The notes: generated by a model not told the origin, from the sequence alone. Counted from the stretch's first letter, positions 1 through 8,467 are shown. The stretch is DNA of 64,000 bases from Streptomyces fumigatiscleroticus (GCF_014647975.1 NZ_BMQF01000003.1:372001-436000), one strand, 5' to 3'. A program made the numbers and translations.

Positions 1-237
1 GCGATGCTGCACGGCGCGCTGACGATGCTGGTCACGGGGGTGATCCTGGTCGGCCTCAACCAGGCCGACGACCAGTCCGTCAACAACATCAAGATCGGCG
101 TGAAGCTGGCCCTGCTGATCGTGATCCTCGGCCTGGTCTATGTGAAGCGGGACGACGAGAAGGTGGACAAGGGCCTCTTCGGCCTGGTGGGCCTGCTGAC
201 GGCGGCCAACATCTTCATCGCGGTGCTGTGGACCTGA
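1..237 (+). CDS. Membrane protein, 5' end outside window
   Basis: The reading frame is already open at base 1 (GCG ATG), so this is the C-terminal part of a longer gene. The visible 78 residues hold three hydrophobic stretches (about residues 4-18, 33-46 and 58-76) separated by charged loops, one with KRDDEK, which fits a small integral membrane protein. I do not recognise the family and assign no function. It ends convergently with the NlpC/P60 gene, with a hairpin between them. The ATG at 4 could in principle be a start, but no ribosome binding site can be judged this close to the edge. Confidence 0.75.
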   Translation, partial: AMLHGALTMLVTGVILVGLNQADDQSVNNIKIGVKLALLIVILGLVYVKRDDEKVDKGLFGLVGLLTAANIFIAVLWT

Positions 238-246
238 CACCGCTGC

Positions 247-275
247 CGATGGGCCGCACGCGCGCGTGCCCGTCG
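247..275. terminator. Imperfect GC hairpin between convergent genes
   Basis: GCACG (256-260) pairs with CGTGC (265-269), and the flanks CGATGG and CCGTCG extend the stem imperfectly. It lies between two convergent genes, as expected of a bidirectional terminator. No T-tract follows, which is common in Streptomyces. Confidence 0.5.
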
Positions 276-331
276 GACGACGCGCGGGCCGGGAGCCCGG
301 TTCCCCGGATCCGCCCGCGCGTCCGTGTGCG

Positions 332-1495
332 TCAGGCCGGGCGCACCACGCTGTAGATCGACGACTCGCCGTCGTAGTAGATCGACTCCTCGCGCACGTA
401 CGCGCCCGGCTTGGGGGCGTGGATCATCATGCCGTTGCCGATGTATATGCCGACGTGGCTGATGTCGTCGTAGAAGAAGACCAGGTCGCCGGGTTGTGCG
501 TCGGCCAGGGAGACCGTCGTGCCGGCGTTCACCTGGTCGTAGGTGGTGCGCGGCAGGGTGACGCCCGCGGCCTTCCAGGCGGCCTGGGTGAGACCGGAGC
601 AGTCGTAGGAGTCGGGACCGGTGGCGCCCCAGACGTACGGCTTGCCGATCTGGGAGCGGGCGAAGGCGAGCGCCTTCTCGGCCTGGGTGGACGAACCGGT
701 GTCCGAGGAGGACGACGTCGAGCCCGAGCCCGAAGCCGAGCCCGGGGAGTCGCTCTCCTGCTGAGCGGCCGCCTCCTGGCGCTGCTGCTCCTCCGCCTGC
801 TGCCGGGCCAGCTCCGCGGCCTTGCGGGCGGCCTCCTTCTGCTTCTTCTCCTCGATCGCCGCCAGCCGTGCCTTCTCCTCGGCGGTCAGCTTCGACAGCA
901 GCTCGCGCGCGTCGGAGAGCTTCTTCTGGACGGTGGCCTTGGCCGTCCTCAGATCGCTCTGCGACTCGGTGAGCGTCTGGAGGCTCTCGGTGGCCTCCTG
1001 GCGCTTCTTCATCGTCTCGGACTGCTGTGTGACGTAGTCGTCGACCGCTTCCTTCTGGCGGCCGGTGAGCCGGCTCATCAGCTGGGTCTGGTCGAAGTAG
1101 TCCTGGGGCGAGTCGGCCAGCAGCAACGTCGCGGTGTCGGGGGCGGCGGCGCCGGTGCGGTACTGGGCGGCGGCGAAGGAGCCCAGCTCCTCACGTGCCT
1201 CGTTGAGCCTCTGGGTGCGCTGGGCGACGTCGTCGAGGAGGGAGTCGACGCGCTTGCGCTGCTTCGCGGTCTTCTCCCTGGCGGCGTTGTACTTCTCGGT
1301 CGCCGACCCGGCCTGGCGGTACAGGTCGTCGACCTTCTTCTCGACCTCTTCGAGACTCGGCCTGTCGTCGGAGGGGGCGGCGTTGGCGGTCTGGGAGAGC
1401 AGCGCCACGGAGGTGAGGGCGGCCGTGGCCAGGGCAGGGGTCCGGATGCCTGCTACACGCGTACCCGCGGGACGCGACTTGCGGTGCGACGCCAA
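332..1495 (-). CDS. Secreted NlpC/P60 cell-wall endopeptidase
   Basis: A predicted peptidoglycan hydrolase of 387 residues. The start is TTG at 1495, chosen because GGAAGGAG lies 9 bases upstream; the open frame runs further upstream but only through riboswitch sequence. A signal peptide covers about residues 1-39, ending TANA. A long charged coiled coil (about 45-230) and a Ser/Gly linker follow. The C-terminal NlpC/P60 domain (about 275-387) has Cys299 in DCSG, His347 in SHVG and His359 in MIHAP, the expected catalytic set. NlpC/P60 enzymes cut stem peptides in peptidoglycan; the coiled coil is like that of RipA-type proteins, where it keeps the enzyme inactive until partnered. Expression is predicted to depend on the c-di-AMP riboswitch just upstream. 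Confidence 0.93.
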   Translation of the reverse strand: MASHRKSRPAGTRVAGIRTPALATAALTSVALLSQTANAAPSDDRPSLEEVEKKVDDLYRQAGSATEKYNAAREKTAKQRKRVDSLLDDVAQRTQRLNEAREELGSFAAAQYRTGAAAPDTATLLLADSPQDYFDQTQLMSRLTGRQKEAVDDYVTQQSETMKKRQEATESLQTLTESQSDLRTAKATVQKKLSDARELLSKLTAEEKARLAAIEEKKQKEAARKAAELARQQAEEQQRQEAAAQQESDSPGSASGSGSTSSSSDTGSSTQAEKALAFARSQIGKPYVWGATGPDSYDCSGLTQAAWKAAGVTLPRTTYDQVNAGTTVSLADAQPGDLVFFYDDISHVGIYIGNGMMIHAPKPGAYVREESIYYDGESSIYSVVRPA

Positions 1496-1514
1496 GAGAG
1501 GCGACTCCTTCCAT

Positions 1515-1670
1515 GTTCCGCCTACCGGGTTAGCTGTCGGGTTCGGGCGGGTGGTGGTTCGGAAGGGTTGCCCTACGGCCCTGTCTCCGCAGGGGAGCGG
1601 CCGATTCACCCCAGGTCTCGGTTGGGTCCCCGGCTCCGGTCGCGTGGGGCGCGCCGGACTCGGCGGAGGC
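1515..1670 (-). promoter_or_regulatory. ydaO-type c-di-AMP riboswitch
   Basis: Read on the minus strand, the leader opens with CCGCCGAGTCC (1666-1656), continues with GGGGACCCA and GGGGTGAATCGG (about 1635-1607), and closes with CGAACCCGACAGCTAACC followed by GGTAGGCGG (ending at 1518). These are the conserved blocks of the ydaO/yuaA (c-di-AMP) riboswitch, and the terminal CCGCC/GGCGG pair forms P1. The 3' end of P1 is only a few bases from the Shine-Dalgarno sequence of the NlpC/P60 gene. Actinobacterial members of this class usually precede cell-wall hydrolase genes and switch expression off when c-di-AMP is high; that direction here is inferred from the family. Confidence 0.92.
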
Positions 1671-2013
1671 CGCGCGGCCCGGCGACGTTCGCCGGTGGGG
1701 GTCGTTCGGCCCGCCCGCACGGTAGCCAACTCGTGTGGCGCCTGTGAAGGTTGACGGGTGATATGCCCGATACATTTTCGTGACCTCGGCGTGAGGGTGA
1801 ACCGGGGATGTGTCTTCCGGAGGGATCTGCGGCGACTTGTGACCAACCTCTCGCGCGGTGGGCGTACCGACGCGACGGGGCCGCGCGGGGCGGGCGGGGC
1901 CGTACGGAGCGTGACGCGGCCGTGCTGCCGGGTGAGCGGCGCCGGGCGGGCGGGGGCCGGGTGCCCGGCGCACGGGCGGCCCCGGTCGGGGATGTTTCCC
2001 GGACCGCCCCGGG

Positions 2014-2036
2014 TTGTCGGTGGAGCGCCCTAGACT
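2014..2036 (+). promoter_or_regulatory. RecA-independent DNA-damage (PafBC-type) promoter of pcrA
   Basis: TTGTCGGTG (2014-2022), eight bases, then TAGACT (2031-2036) exactly fits TTGTCRGTG-N8-TANNNT, the actinobacterial LexA-independent DNA-damage promoter consensus. Transcription would begin about 3 bases before the pcrA ATG, giving an almost leaderless mRNA; this agrees with the lack of a good Shine-Dalgarno sequence. Confidence 0.8.
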
Positions 2037-2045
2037 CGTAGAGCG

Positions 2046-4499
2046 ATGAGCAGCCTCTTTGACGACAGCTTCCTGGCGGACCTCCAGGCCCCGCGGGGCC
2101 ACGAGGAAGAGCCCCCGCCGCCGCCCGAGGACGATCACGTACCGGAGTCGGTTCCGGACGATCTGTTCGGCGGGAAGTTCGACGTGCCCCCGGACCGGGA
2201 CGCCTACTACCGGGACGGCGCCCCGCGCCCGGTGCTGGATTCCGCCGCGCTCCTGAAGGGGCTGAACGACAACCAGCGCGCCGCCGTCGTGCACGCCGGC
2301 TCCCCGCTGCTCATCGTGGCCGGCGCCGGCTCGGGCAAGACCCGCGTGCTCACCCACCGCATCGCCCACCTGCTGGCCGAGCGGAACGTCCACCCGGGCC
2401 AGATCCTCGCGATCACCTTCACCAACAAGGCCGCCGGCGAGATGAAGGAGCGCGTGGAGCAGCTCGTCGGCCCGCGCGCGAACGCCATGTGGGTGATGAC
2501 CTTCCACAGCGCGTGCGTGCGCATCCTGCGGCGGGAGAGCAAGAAGCTCGGCTTCACGTCCTCGTTCTCGATCTACGACGCCGCCGACTCCAAGCGCCTG
2601 ATGGCCCTGGTCTGCCGTGACCTGGACCTCGACCCCAAGCGCTTCCCGCCCAAGTCCTTCAGCGCCAAGATCTCCAACCTGAAGAACGAGCTGATCGACG
2701 AGGAGGACTTCGCCGCCCAGGCCGCCGACGGCTTCGAGAAGACCCTCGCCCAGGCCTACGCCCTGTACCAGTCGCGGCTGCGCGAGGCGAACGCCCTCGA
2801 CTTCGACGACCTGATCATGACGACGGTCAATCTGCTGCGTGCCTTCCCGGACGTCGCCGAGCACTACCGTCGCCGCTTCCGGCACGTCCTGGTCGACGAG
2901 TACCAGGACACCAACCACGCGCAGTACGCCCTCGTACGCGAGCTGGTCGGCCCGTCCGGCGAGGGCGAGGACCCCGCCGAGCTGTGCGTCGTGGGCGACG
3001 CCGACCAGTCGATCTACGCCTTCCGCGGCGCGACCATCCGCAACATCCTCCAGTTCGAGGAGGACTACCCGGACGCGACGACGATCCTGCTGGAGCAGAA
3101 CTACCGCTCCACCCAGACCATCCTGTCCGCCGCCAACGCCGTCATCGAGCGCAACGAGTCCCGGCGCCCCAAGAACCTGTGGACCAACGCGGGCACCGGC
3201 GCGCTGATCACCGGATATGTCGCCGACACCGAGCACGACGAGGCCCAGTTCGTCGCCGACGAGATAGACCGGCTCACCGACGCGGGCGAGGCGAAGGCCG
3301 GCGACGTCGCCGTCTTCTACCGCACCAACGCCCAGTCGCGTGTCTTCGAAGAGGTCTTCATCCGCGTCGGCCTGCCCTACAAGGTCGTCGGCGGCGTCCG
3401 CTTCTACGAGCGCAAGGAGGTCCGGGACGTCCTGGCCTACCTGCGGGTGCTGGCCAACCCGGAGGACTCGGTGCCGCTGCGCCGCATCCTCAACGTTCCC
3501 AAGCGGGGTATCGGCGAGCGCGCGGAGGCCATGATCGACGCCCTCGCCCAGCGGGAGAGGATCAGCTTTCCGCAGGCGCTGCGCCGTGTCGACGAGGCGT
3601 ACGGCATGGCCGCGCGGTCGACCAACGCCGTCAAGCGGTTCAACACGCTGATGGAGGAGCTGCGCACCGTCGTCGAGTCCGGCGCGGGCCCGGCGACCGT
3701 CCTGGAGGCGGTCCTGGAGCGCACCGGCTACCTCGCCGAGTTGCAGGCGTCCACCGACCCGCAGGACGAGACCCGGATCGAGAACCTCCAGGAGCTCGCC
3801 GCGGTGGCCCTGGAGTTCGAGCAGGAGCGCGGCGAGGGCGAGCCGGTGTCGCTGGCCGACTTTCTCGAGCAGGTCGCGCTGGTCGCCGACTCCGACCAGA
3901 TCCCCGACGAGGAGGACGGCGACGGTGTCATCACGCTGATGACACTGCACACCGCCAAGGGCCTGGAGTTCCCGGTGGTCTTCCTGACCGGCATGGAGGA
4001 CGGCGTCTTCCCGCACATGCGCGCCCTGGGCCAGACCAAGGAGCTGGAGGAGGAGCGCCGCCTGGCGTATGTCGGCATCACCCGCGCGCGGGAACGGCTG
4101 TACCTGACGCGGTCGACGATGCGCAGTGCGTGGGGCCAGCCGTCGTACAACCCGCCGTCGCGCTTCCTGGAGGAGATCCCGCCGGCGCACGTGGAGTGGA
4201 AGCGCACGGGGGCGAGCACCCCCGCCTCCACCGGCCCGGCCTCCGGAATAGCGGCCTCGTTGTCGTCCTCCCGCTCCCGGTCCTCGGCCTCGGGCGCATC
4301 CGGGTTCGCCACCCGCCGGGCCGCGGAGAAGCCGGTGGTCTCACTGGCGGTCGGCGACCGGGTCACGCACGACCAGTTCGGGCTCGGCACCGTGGTCGCG
4401 GTCAAGGGGACGGGGGCGAACGCCGAGGCGACGATCGACTTCGGGGACACCAAGCCGAAGCGGCTGCTGCTGAGGTACGCGCCGGTGGAGAAGCTCTGA
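2046..4499 (+). CDS. pcrA: UvrD/PcrA-type DNA helicase
   Basis: A superfamily 1A 3'-5' DNA helicase of 817 residues, acting in nucleotide excision repair and in clearing stalled replication and transcription complexes. All helicase motifs are visible: Walker A GAGSGKT (93-99), VDEYQDT (motif II), GDADQSIYAFRGA (III), QNYRST (IV), TLHTAKGLEF (V) and YVGITRARERLYL (VI). The last 50 or so residues form the Tudor-like module typical of PcrA (VGDRVTHDQFGLGTV), which contacts RNA polymerase in other bacteria. About 60 acidic, Pro-rich residues precede the helicase core. The ATG at 2046 sits 9 bases after a PafBC-type -10, so the gene is predicted to be DNA-damage inducible and nearly leaderless. 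Confidence 0.97.
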   Translation: MSSLFDDSFLADLQAPRGHEEEPPPPPEDDHVPESVPDDLFGGKFDVPPDRDAYYRDGAPRPVLDSAALLKGLNDNQRAAVVHAGSPLLIVAGAGSGKTRVLTHRIAHLLAERNVHPGQILAITFTNKAAGEMKERVEQLVGPRANAMWVMTFHSACVRILRRESKKLGFTSSFSIYDAADSKRLMALVCRDLDLDPKRFPPKSFSAKISNLKNELIDEEDFAAQAADGFEKTLAQAYALYQSRLREANALDFDDLIMTTVNLLRAFPDVAEHYRRRFRHVLVDEYQDTNHAQYALVRELVGPSGEGEDPAELCVVGDADQSIYAFRGATIRNILQFEEDYPDATTILLEQNYRSTQTILSAANAVIERNESRRPKNLWTNAGTGALITGYVADTEHDEAQFVADEIDRLTDAGEAKAGDVAVFYRTNAQSRVFEEVFIRVGLPYKVVGGVRFYERKEVRDVLAYLRVLANPEDSVPLRRILNVPKRGIGERAEAMIDALAQRERISFPQALRRVDEAYGMAARSTNAVKRFNTLMEELRTVVESGAGPATVLEAVLERTGYLAELQASTDPQDETRIENLQELAAVALEFEQERGEGEPVSLADFLEQVALVADSDQIPDEEDGDGVITLMTLHTAKGLEFPVVFLTGMEDGVFPHMRALGQTKELEEERRLAYVGITRARERLYLTRSTMRSAWGQPSYNPPSRFLEEIPPAHVEWKRTGASTPASTGPASGIAASLSSSRSRSSASGASGFATRRAAEKPVVSLAVGDRVTHDQFGLGTVVAVKGTGANAEATIDFGDTKPKRLLLRYAPVEKL

Positions 4500-4519
4500 C
4501 CCGCTGAACCGGGTCCGAC

Positions 4520-4547
4520 CGGGTCCCTGCCGCCGGGCGGGGACCCG
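4520..4547. terminator. Hairpin between pcrA and the M23 gene
   Basis: CGGGTCCC (4520-4527) pairs with GGGACCCG (4540-4547), and the inner bases extend the stem to a GCCG loop. It lies between convergent genes, so it may serve both. Confidence 0.7.
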
Positions 4548-4559
4548 TCTGCCGGAATG

Positions 4560-6107
4560 TCAGGAGGGGTCGAGACCGTGGCTGCGCAGCCACGGAAGCG
4601 GGTCGATCGCCGAGCCGCCGCTGGGCCGGACCTCGAAGTGCAGATGCGGGCCGGTCGAGTTGCCGGAGTTCCCGGAGTACGCGATCGGCTGGCCGGCCTT
4701 CACGGTCGTACCCGAGGCGACCCGGTAGCTGGAGAGGTGGCAGTACCACGTCTCCGTGCCGTCCTTCGCGGTCACGATCATCATGTTGCCGTAGGCGCTG
4801 TTGTACTGCGTGCGGACCGTGCCGTCCGTCGCCGCCATGACCGTCGTGCCGTAGGAGACGGGGAAGTCGATGCCGGTGTGCACGGACATCCAGTTGATGC
4901 CGGCCTGACCGAAGTAGGCGCTGAGGCCGTGCTGTGCGACCGGAAGCGCGAACTTCGGGCGCAGCCGCTCCTTGCGGGCCGCCTCCGCCGCCGCCCTCTT
5001 CTTCTCGGCCGCCTGCTGGGCCTTCAGATCGATGCGCTCCTGGGTCCGGCTGGCCCGGTCGGCGAAGTCGTCGGCGCCGGCCGAGAGGCTCTCCAGCTGG
5101 GTGTCCAGCTTGTTGTTGGCGGCGGACGGCTTCACCGACGGCGTGTCCGACGCCGTCGCCGACGTGTCCCCGCCGTCGTCGGTCAGACCGCCGACGGAGG
5201 CGGCGGCGATCCCGGCGACACCCATCACACAGGCCGAGGGCACGGCGATGGTCATCAGCGCCGAGCGCTTGGCGGGCGTACGGCGGCGGGAACGGGCCGC
5301 GCCGCGGGCCGCCGCGCGCGAGGCCGGGGCCGGCGCGGTCTCCTCCTGGCCCTCGAGGAGCAGGGGGACGGCGGGGAGCTCGCCGGTCTCCGACGGCTCG
5401 GTGCCGGGCGTGGCCGACTGGGCGTAGGGCTCCGGCTGGTCGTAGAGCTCCGGCCGCTGGTCGTAGGGCTCCGTATGCTCGTAGGGCTCCGGCTCCACCT
5501 GCTCGAAGACCGCGGTCGCCTGCTGGTGGAAGGATTCGTCCGGCGGGGTGGTGCCGCCCGCCGTGCCGTCGCTGTTCCACTGGGTGGCGTCGTAGGCACC
5601 GGTGTCGTAGGTCTGTGTGGCCCAGTCCCACTGCTGGGTCTGGTCGGCCGGGGTGCCGGACGCGTCCGGCTGGAGCCAGCCGCCGGTGTCCCACTGGCCG
5701 GTGGCGTCGACACCGGTGGGCTGCGGCGGGATCATGGAGAGCTGCTGCTGGCCGGCCGTCCAGGCCGCGGTGTCGTAGGCGCCGGTGTCATAGCCGGCGG
5801 CGTCGTAGGCGGCCTGGTGGTGGGTCGCGTAGGCGTCGTAGTCGAAAGCCTGCTGGTGGCCGGTGGGCCACTGCCCGGTGTCGTACGAGCCCGTGCCGTC
5901 GTCCGGGAGGCCGCCGTAGAGCGGGTCCGTCCCGTAGGCCGCCGCGGCGTGGCCGCCCGGGTCGAAACCAGTGGCGCCGTAGCCGCCGTACGTGGTGAAG
6001 TCGCCGTACTGGGCTTCCTGGGTGCCGTACGACGCGTAGTGCGCCGAGGCGGCGTCGGAAGCCGGAGCCGGGGTGGTCATGGTCCCCGACGGGTGACGGT
6101 CGTTCAC
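4560..6107 (-). CDS. Membrane-anchored M23 (LytM) metallopeptidase with low-complexity N-terminus
   Basis: A predicted zinc endopeptidase of peptidoglycan, 515 residues from GTG at 6107 (an ATG at 6080 is an alternative). Residues 1-255 or so are low complexity and rich in Tyr, Gly, Asp, Gln and Thr, with repeated YDTG and TGQW elements. A basic stretch (SRRRTPAKR) leads into one membrane span (about 280-310), then a coiled coil rich in KKRAAAEAARK, then the M23 domain. Zinc ligands are in HTGIDF (His, Asp) and the second His of HLHF; the catalytic His is in CHLSSY. The domain order puts the peptidase outside and the low-complexity region in the cytoplasm. That cytoplasmic extension is unusual for an M23 enzyme. 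Confidence 0.92.
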   Translation of the reverse strand: MNDRHPSGTMTTPAPASDAASAHYASYGTQEAQYGDFTTYGGYGATGFDPGGHAAAAYGTDPLYGGLPDDGTGSYDTGQWPTGHQQAFDYDAYATHHQAAYDAAGYDTGAYDTAAWTAGQQQLSMIPPQPTGVDATGQWDTGGWLQPDASGTPADQTQQWDWATQTYDTGAYDATQWNSDGTAGGTTPPDESFHQQATAVFEQVEPEPYEHTEPYDQRPELYDQPEPYAQSATPGTEPSETGELPAVPLLLEGQEETAPAPASRAAARGAARSRRRTPAKRSALMTIAVPSACVMGVAGIAAASVGGLTDDGGDTSATASDTPSVKPSAANNKLDTQLESLSAGADDFADRASRTQERIDLKAQQAAEKKRAAAEAARKERLRPKFALPVAQHGLSAYFGQAGINWMSVHTGIDFPVSYGTTVMAATDGTVRTQYNSAYGNMMIVTAKDGTETWYCHLSSYRVASGTTVKAGQPIAYSGNSGNSTGPHLHFEVRPSGGSAIDPLPWLRSHGLDPS

Positions 6108-6473
6108 CAACTTCTCTTTCGCCTCGACAACAGGGGCTGCCAGAGCAGTGCGGCGACTGTACCCGGCGGTATGCGGGCGCGACAATCTTCGGCAGGTTTC
6201 GCGATCGCAGGAAACGGGCATTCGGCCGTGTTTTGGCGGACGACGGGCACGAGTTTGGCGTTGTTTTCGAAGACTGTTCGACACTGATGGGCCATCAAGG
6301 CGGCCGTCGAGGGCTGTGCGGGGCCCGGTATTCCGCTGTGCGGAATGTGTGTGGCCGGTGTGGGCACAGCGGGGTGACGGCAGCGGGAGTGATGACAGCG
6401 GGGGTGATAGCAGCGGGGGTGATGACAGCGAGGGCGATGGGGGCGGCTGCCGGCCGCCCTGGTCACCGTGGTG
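6108..6473. other. Intergenic region with 15-bp tandem repeat
   Basis: A 366-base space between the M23 gene and the upstream hydrolase gene, both on the minus strand. The part next to the M23 gene (6108-6310) is less GC-rich and probably holds its promoter and leader; TACAGT at about 6168-6173 (minus strand) could be a -10, but I see no matching -35. The distal part holds the tandem repeat at 6371-6444. No ydaO riboswitch motifs are visible here. Confidence 0.5.
6371..6444. repeat. Five-unit 15-bp tandem repeat
   Basis: Degenerate units of the form GGGGGTGATGACAGC start at about 6371 (first unit 14 bases), 6385, 6400, 6415 and 6430. The period of 15 would keep frame, but no credible gene covers it. 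Confidence 0.75.
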
Positions 6474-7355
6474 TCACGCCACCGTCAGGCCGTCGGCCTG
6501 GTCACCGGAGTCGGTTCCCGGCCGTGCGGTGTCGAGGGCCTGCCGTATCCCCGCCGCCACGGCGGGGTGCACGGGCAGGGCGAGGTGGCCGATGCCGCTG
6601 ACCCGCACGTTCTGCACGGTCAGGTCGGAGTGGTCGATGGAGGCCGTCTCCAGCGGGTCCATCAGGTGGTCGAGGTCGCTCCAGAAGCTGACGAAGTGCG
6701 TACGGCAGCCGGGCGCGGGCCGGGCCAGTTCCTCGATCACCTCGGAGCCGGGGCGCATCTGGCGCACGATCGGGTGCGCGTTCGCCAGCGGCACCGCCCG
6801 GGTCCCGGCGTGCGGGGTGCCGAGCGTGACCAGCATGCGGACCCGCATGTCACCACCGAGTCGCTGTACGTAGTAACGGGCGATCAGCCCGCCGAGGCTG
6901 TGACCGACGATGTCCACCTGGTCGCTGCCCGTGCGCTCGCAGATCTCCTCGATGTGCCGCCCGAGCAGTTCGGCCGCGGTGCGGATGTCGCACGTCAGGG
7001 GTGAGTAGTTGAGCGACTCCACCCGCTGCCTGCCGTGCTGGGCCAGACTGCGGCGCAGCAGGACGAAGACCGAGCGGTTGTCGATGAAACCGTGCAGCAG
7101 GACCACCGGCGGCTTGGCCTCCCTCGGCAGTTGCGCGGTGTCCGACGAGGTGTCCGACGGGTCCGGCGGCGGCAGCGTGGGGGTGGTGCGGCGCTCCTGG
7201 ACGATGCCGGAGGGGTAGAGGACCAGGTGCCCGGTGAGTATCGCGATCTCCAGGGCGGTCGCTTTCAGCAGAGCCAGCGAAAGCCCCGCCAGTCTGGTCG
7301 GCAGAAAACGGTGACAAAGCGGAAGGAAGGGCAGTGCTGCCCGGGTGACCATCAT
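6474..7355 (-). CDS. Alpha/beta-hydrolase, lipase-like
   Basis: A 293-residue hydrolase of the esterase/lipase type. The oxyanion-hole strand PPVVLLHGF (about residues 82-90) and the nucleophile elbow GHSLGG (about 150) are clear, and a C-terminal GIGHLALP supplies the likely catalytic His. The N-terminal 45 residues hold one hydrophobic segment (LAGLSLALLKATALEIAIL), so the enzyme is probably membrane-anchored or exported. The start at 7355 has AGGAGG six bases upstream; a second ATG follows directly. The GHSLGGLIARYY context resembles triacylglycerol lipases and PGAP1-like acyl hydrolases; the substrate is unknown. Confidence 0.88.
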   Translation of the reverse strand: MMVTRAALPFLPLCHRFLPTRLAGLSLALLKATALEIAILTGHLVLYPSGIVQERRTTPTLPPPDPSDTSSDTAQLPREAKPPVVLLHGFIDNRSVFVLLRRSLAQHGRQRVESLNYSPLTCDIRTAAELLGRHIEEICERTGSDQVDIVGHSLGGLIARYYVQRLGGDMRVRMLVTLGTPHAGTRAVPLANAHPIVRQMRPGSEVIEELARPAPGCRTHFVSFWSDLDHLMDPLETASIDHSDLTVQNVRVSGIGHLALPVHPAVAAGIRQALDTARPGTDSGDQADGLTVA

Positions 7356-7975
7356 GGCCGACCTCCTGTCGGCACGCGCAGGAACGCCTCTGTCCCCCGT
7401 GTGCCCTCATGGGAAGCCGTGACACAGGTGCTCGGCGACGATTGCGTGGGTCGCGCGGGCTGAGCGCGGTGTGCGACGTCAGTGACGTCGGTGACCCCTG
7501 TGGGGCCGGTGACGTATGTGGCGTCGCTGATGCGACGTGGGTCCCTGTCCGGTGTGCTGACGAGGCTCCCCGCGGTCGTGCCTTGCCTGCCCTGCGTGCC
7601 CAGTGCGCCATCGCCGAAGTGCCGCAGTGCCACGGCGCTCGGTCGGCGGCGCGGTGATGCGGCGACCTCGTTGCGACTTCCCTTGCGCGTGCTCCCGCCG
7701 CGGCCCCGGTGCCGCGGAGAATTACGGCGCCTGGGCCGCGAACACCCGGAACGGTGCGCGGCGAACGTGTCCCATCGTGTGATTTCCCCCTCGGTCTGCA
7801 CCGCGAAACTGCCGGTTGCGGGATGCTGGCGATAACGTTCGTTCACTTCCCCGGCCGGTGTGGAACGGGGCCTCCGTGCCGTCGTGGCGTATTCGGCGCA
7901 GCGGGCGGCGGGAGGCGCGAGGTGTGTGCGGTACTTGTCGGTACGGATGGATGTAGTCGCTTCATGGAGGCAGTG
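7356..7975. other. Long divergent intergenic region
   Basis: A 620-base region between the divergent lipase-like gene and icmB. I find no credible gene. At 7475-7489 the sequence GACGTC-AGT-GACGTC repeats a palindromic hexamer, followed by further GTGACG elements to about 7515. The central part (7540-7800) is ordinary GC-rich sequence. No cobalamin riboswitch box is visible, although the downstream protein binds B12. Confidence 0.5.
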
Positions 7976-8392
7976 ATGGGTGTGGCAGCCGGTCCGATCC
8001 GCGTGGTGGTGGCCAAGCCGGGACTCGACGGCCACGATCGCGGGGCCAAGGTGATCGCGCGGGCGCTGCGCGATGCCGGTATGGAGGTCATCTACACCGG
8101 GCTCCACCAGACTCCCGAGCAGATCGTCGACACCGCGATCCAGGAGGACGCCGATGCGATCGGGCTCTCCATTCTCTCGGGAGCGCACAACACGCTCTTC
8201 GCGGCCGTGATCGACCTGCTGAAGGAGCGGGACGCGGAGGACATTCTGATTTTCGGCGGCGGCATCATTCCCGAGGCGGACATTCCTCCGCTGAAGGAGA
8301 AGGGCGTTGCGGAAATCTTCACGCCCGGTGCGACGACGGCGTCGATCGTGGACTGGGTGCGGGAGAACGTGCGGCAGCCGGCGCAGGCGTAG
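7976..8392 (+). CDS. icmB: Isobutyryl-CoA mutase small (B12-binding) subunit
   Basis: A 138-residue cobalamin-binding subunit of an acyl-CoA mutase that interconverts isobutyryl-CoA and n-butyryl-CoA, feeding polyketide and fatty acid precursor supply. The B12 lower-ligand motif DxHxxG is Asp18-Gly-His20-Asp-Arg-Gly23. The flavodoxin-like fold markers SILSGAH and IFGGGIIP follow. The start at 7976 has GGAGG five bases upstream; upstream in-frame codons belong to the spacer. The large catalytic subunit is not in this window, as in Streptomyces where icmA lies elsewhere. The small subunit could also pair with another mutase large subunit. Confidence 0.93.
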   Translation: MGVAAGPIRVVVAKPGLDGHDRGAKVIARALRDAGMEVIYTGLHQTPEQIVDTAIQEDADAIGLSILSGAHNTLFAAVIDLLKERDAEDILIFGGGIIPEADIPPLKEKGVAEIFTPGATTASIVDWVRENVRQPAQA

Positions 8393-8467
8393 TGCTGAGG
8401 GGTGCCCGCGGCGGGGAGCGTCCGTCCTCGGTCCGGCGCGGAGCCGGCCGTTCACCGACTCGCCCGG

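Larger units (their letters stand above)
1496..2045. other. Divergent intergenic region (550 bp)
   Basis: The space between the NlpC/P60 gene and pcrA. Bases 1515-1670 are the riboswitch leader of the NlpC/P60 gene. Bases 2014-2036 are the putative DNA-damage promoter of pcrA. The remainder (about 1671-2013) is GC-rich and presumably holds the riboswitch-side promoter; I see no clear -35/-10 pair there. Confidence 0.6.

Noticed and set aside
1530..4190. An 886-codon open frame opposite pcrA
   Set aside because: It is antisense to a complete helicase gene, Arg/Gly/Val-rich, and a by-product of high-GC codon usage.
6104..6466. Minus-strand frame with HHPRC repeats before the M23 gene
   Set aside because: The pattern is only the 15-bp DNA repeat read in one frame; no ribosome binding site, and it overlaps the likely promoter.
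7356..7975. Cobalamin riboswitch before icmB
   Set aside because: No B12-box or core motif is visible; the gene product binds B12 but need not be B12-regulated.
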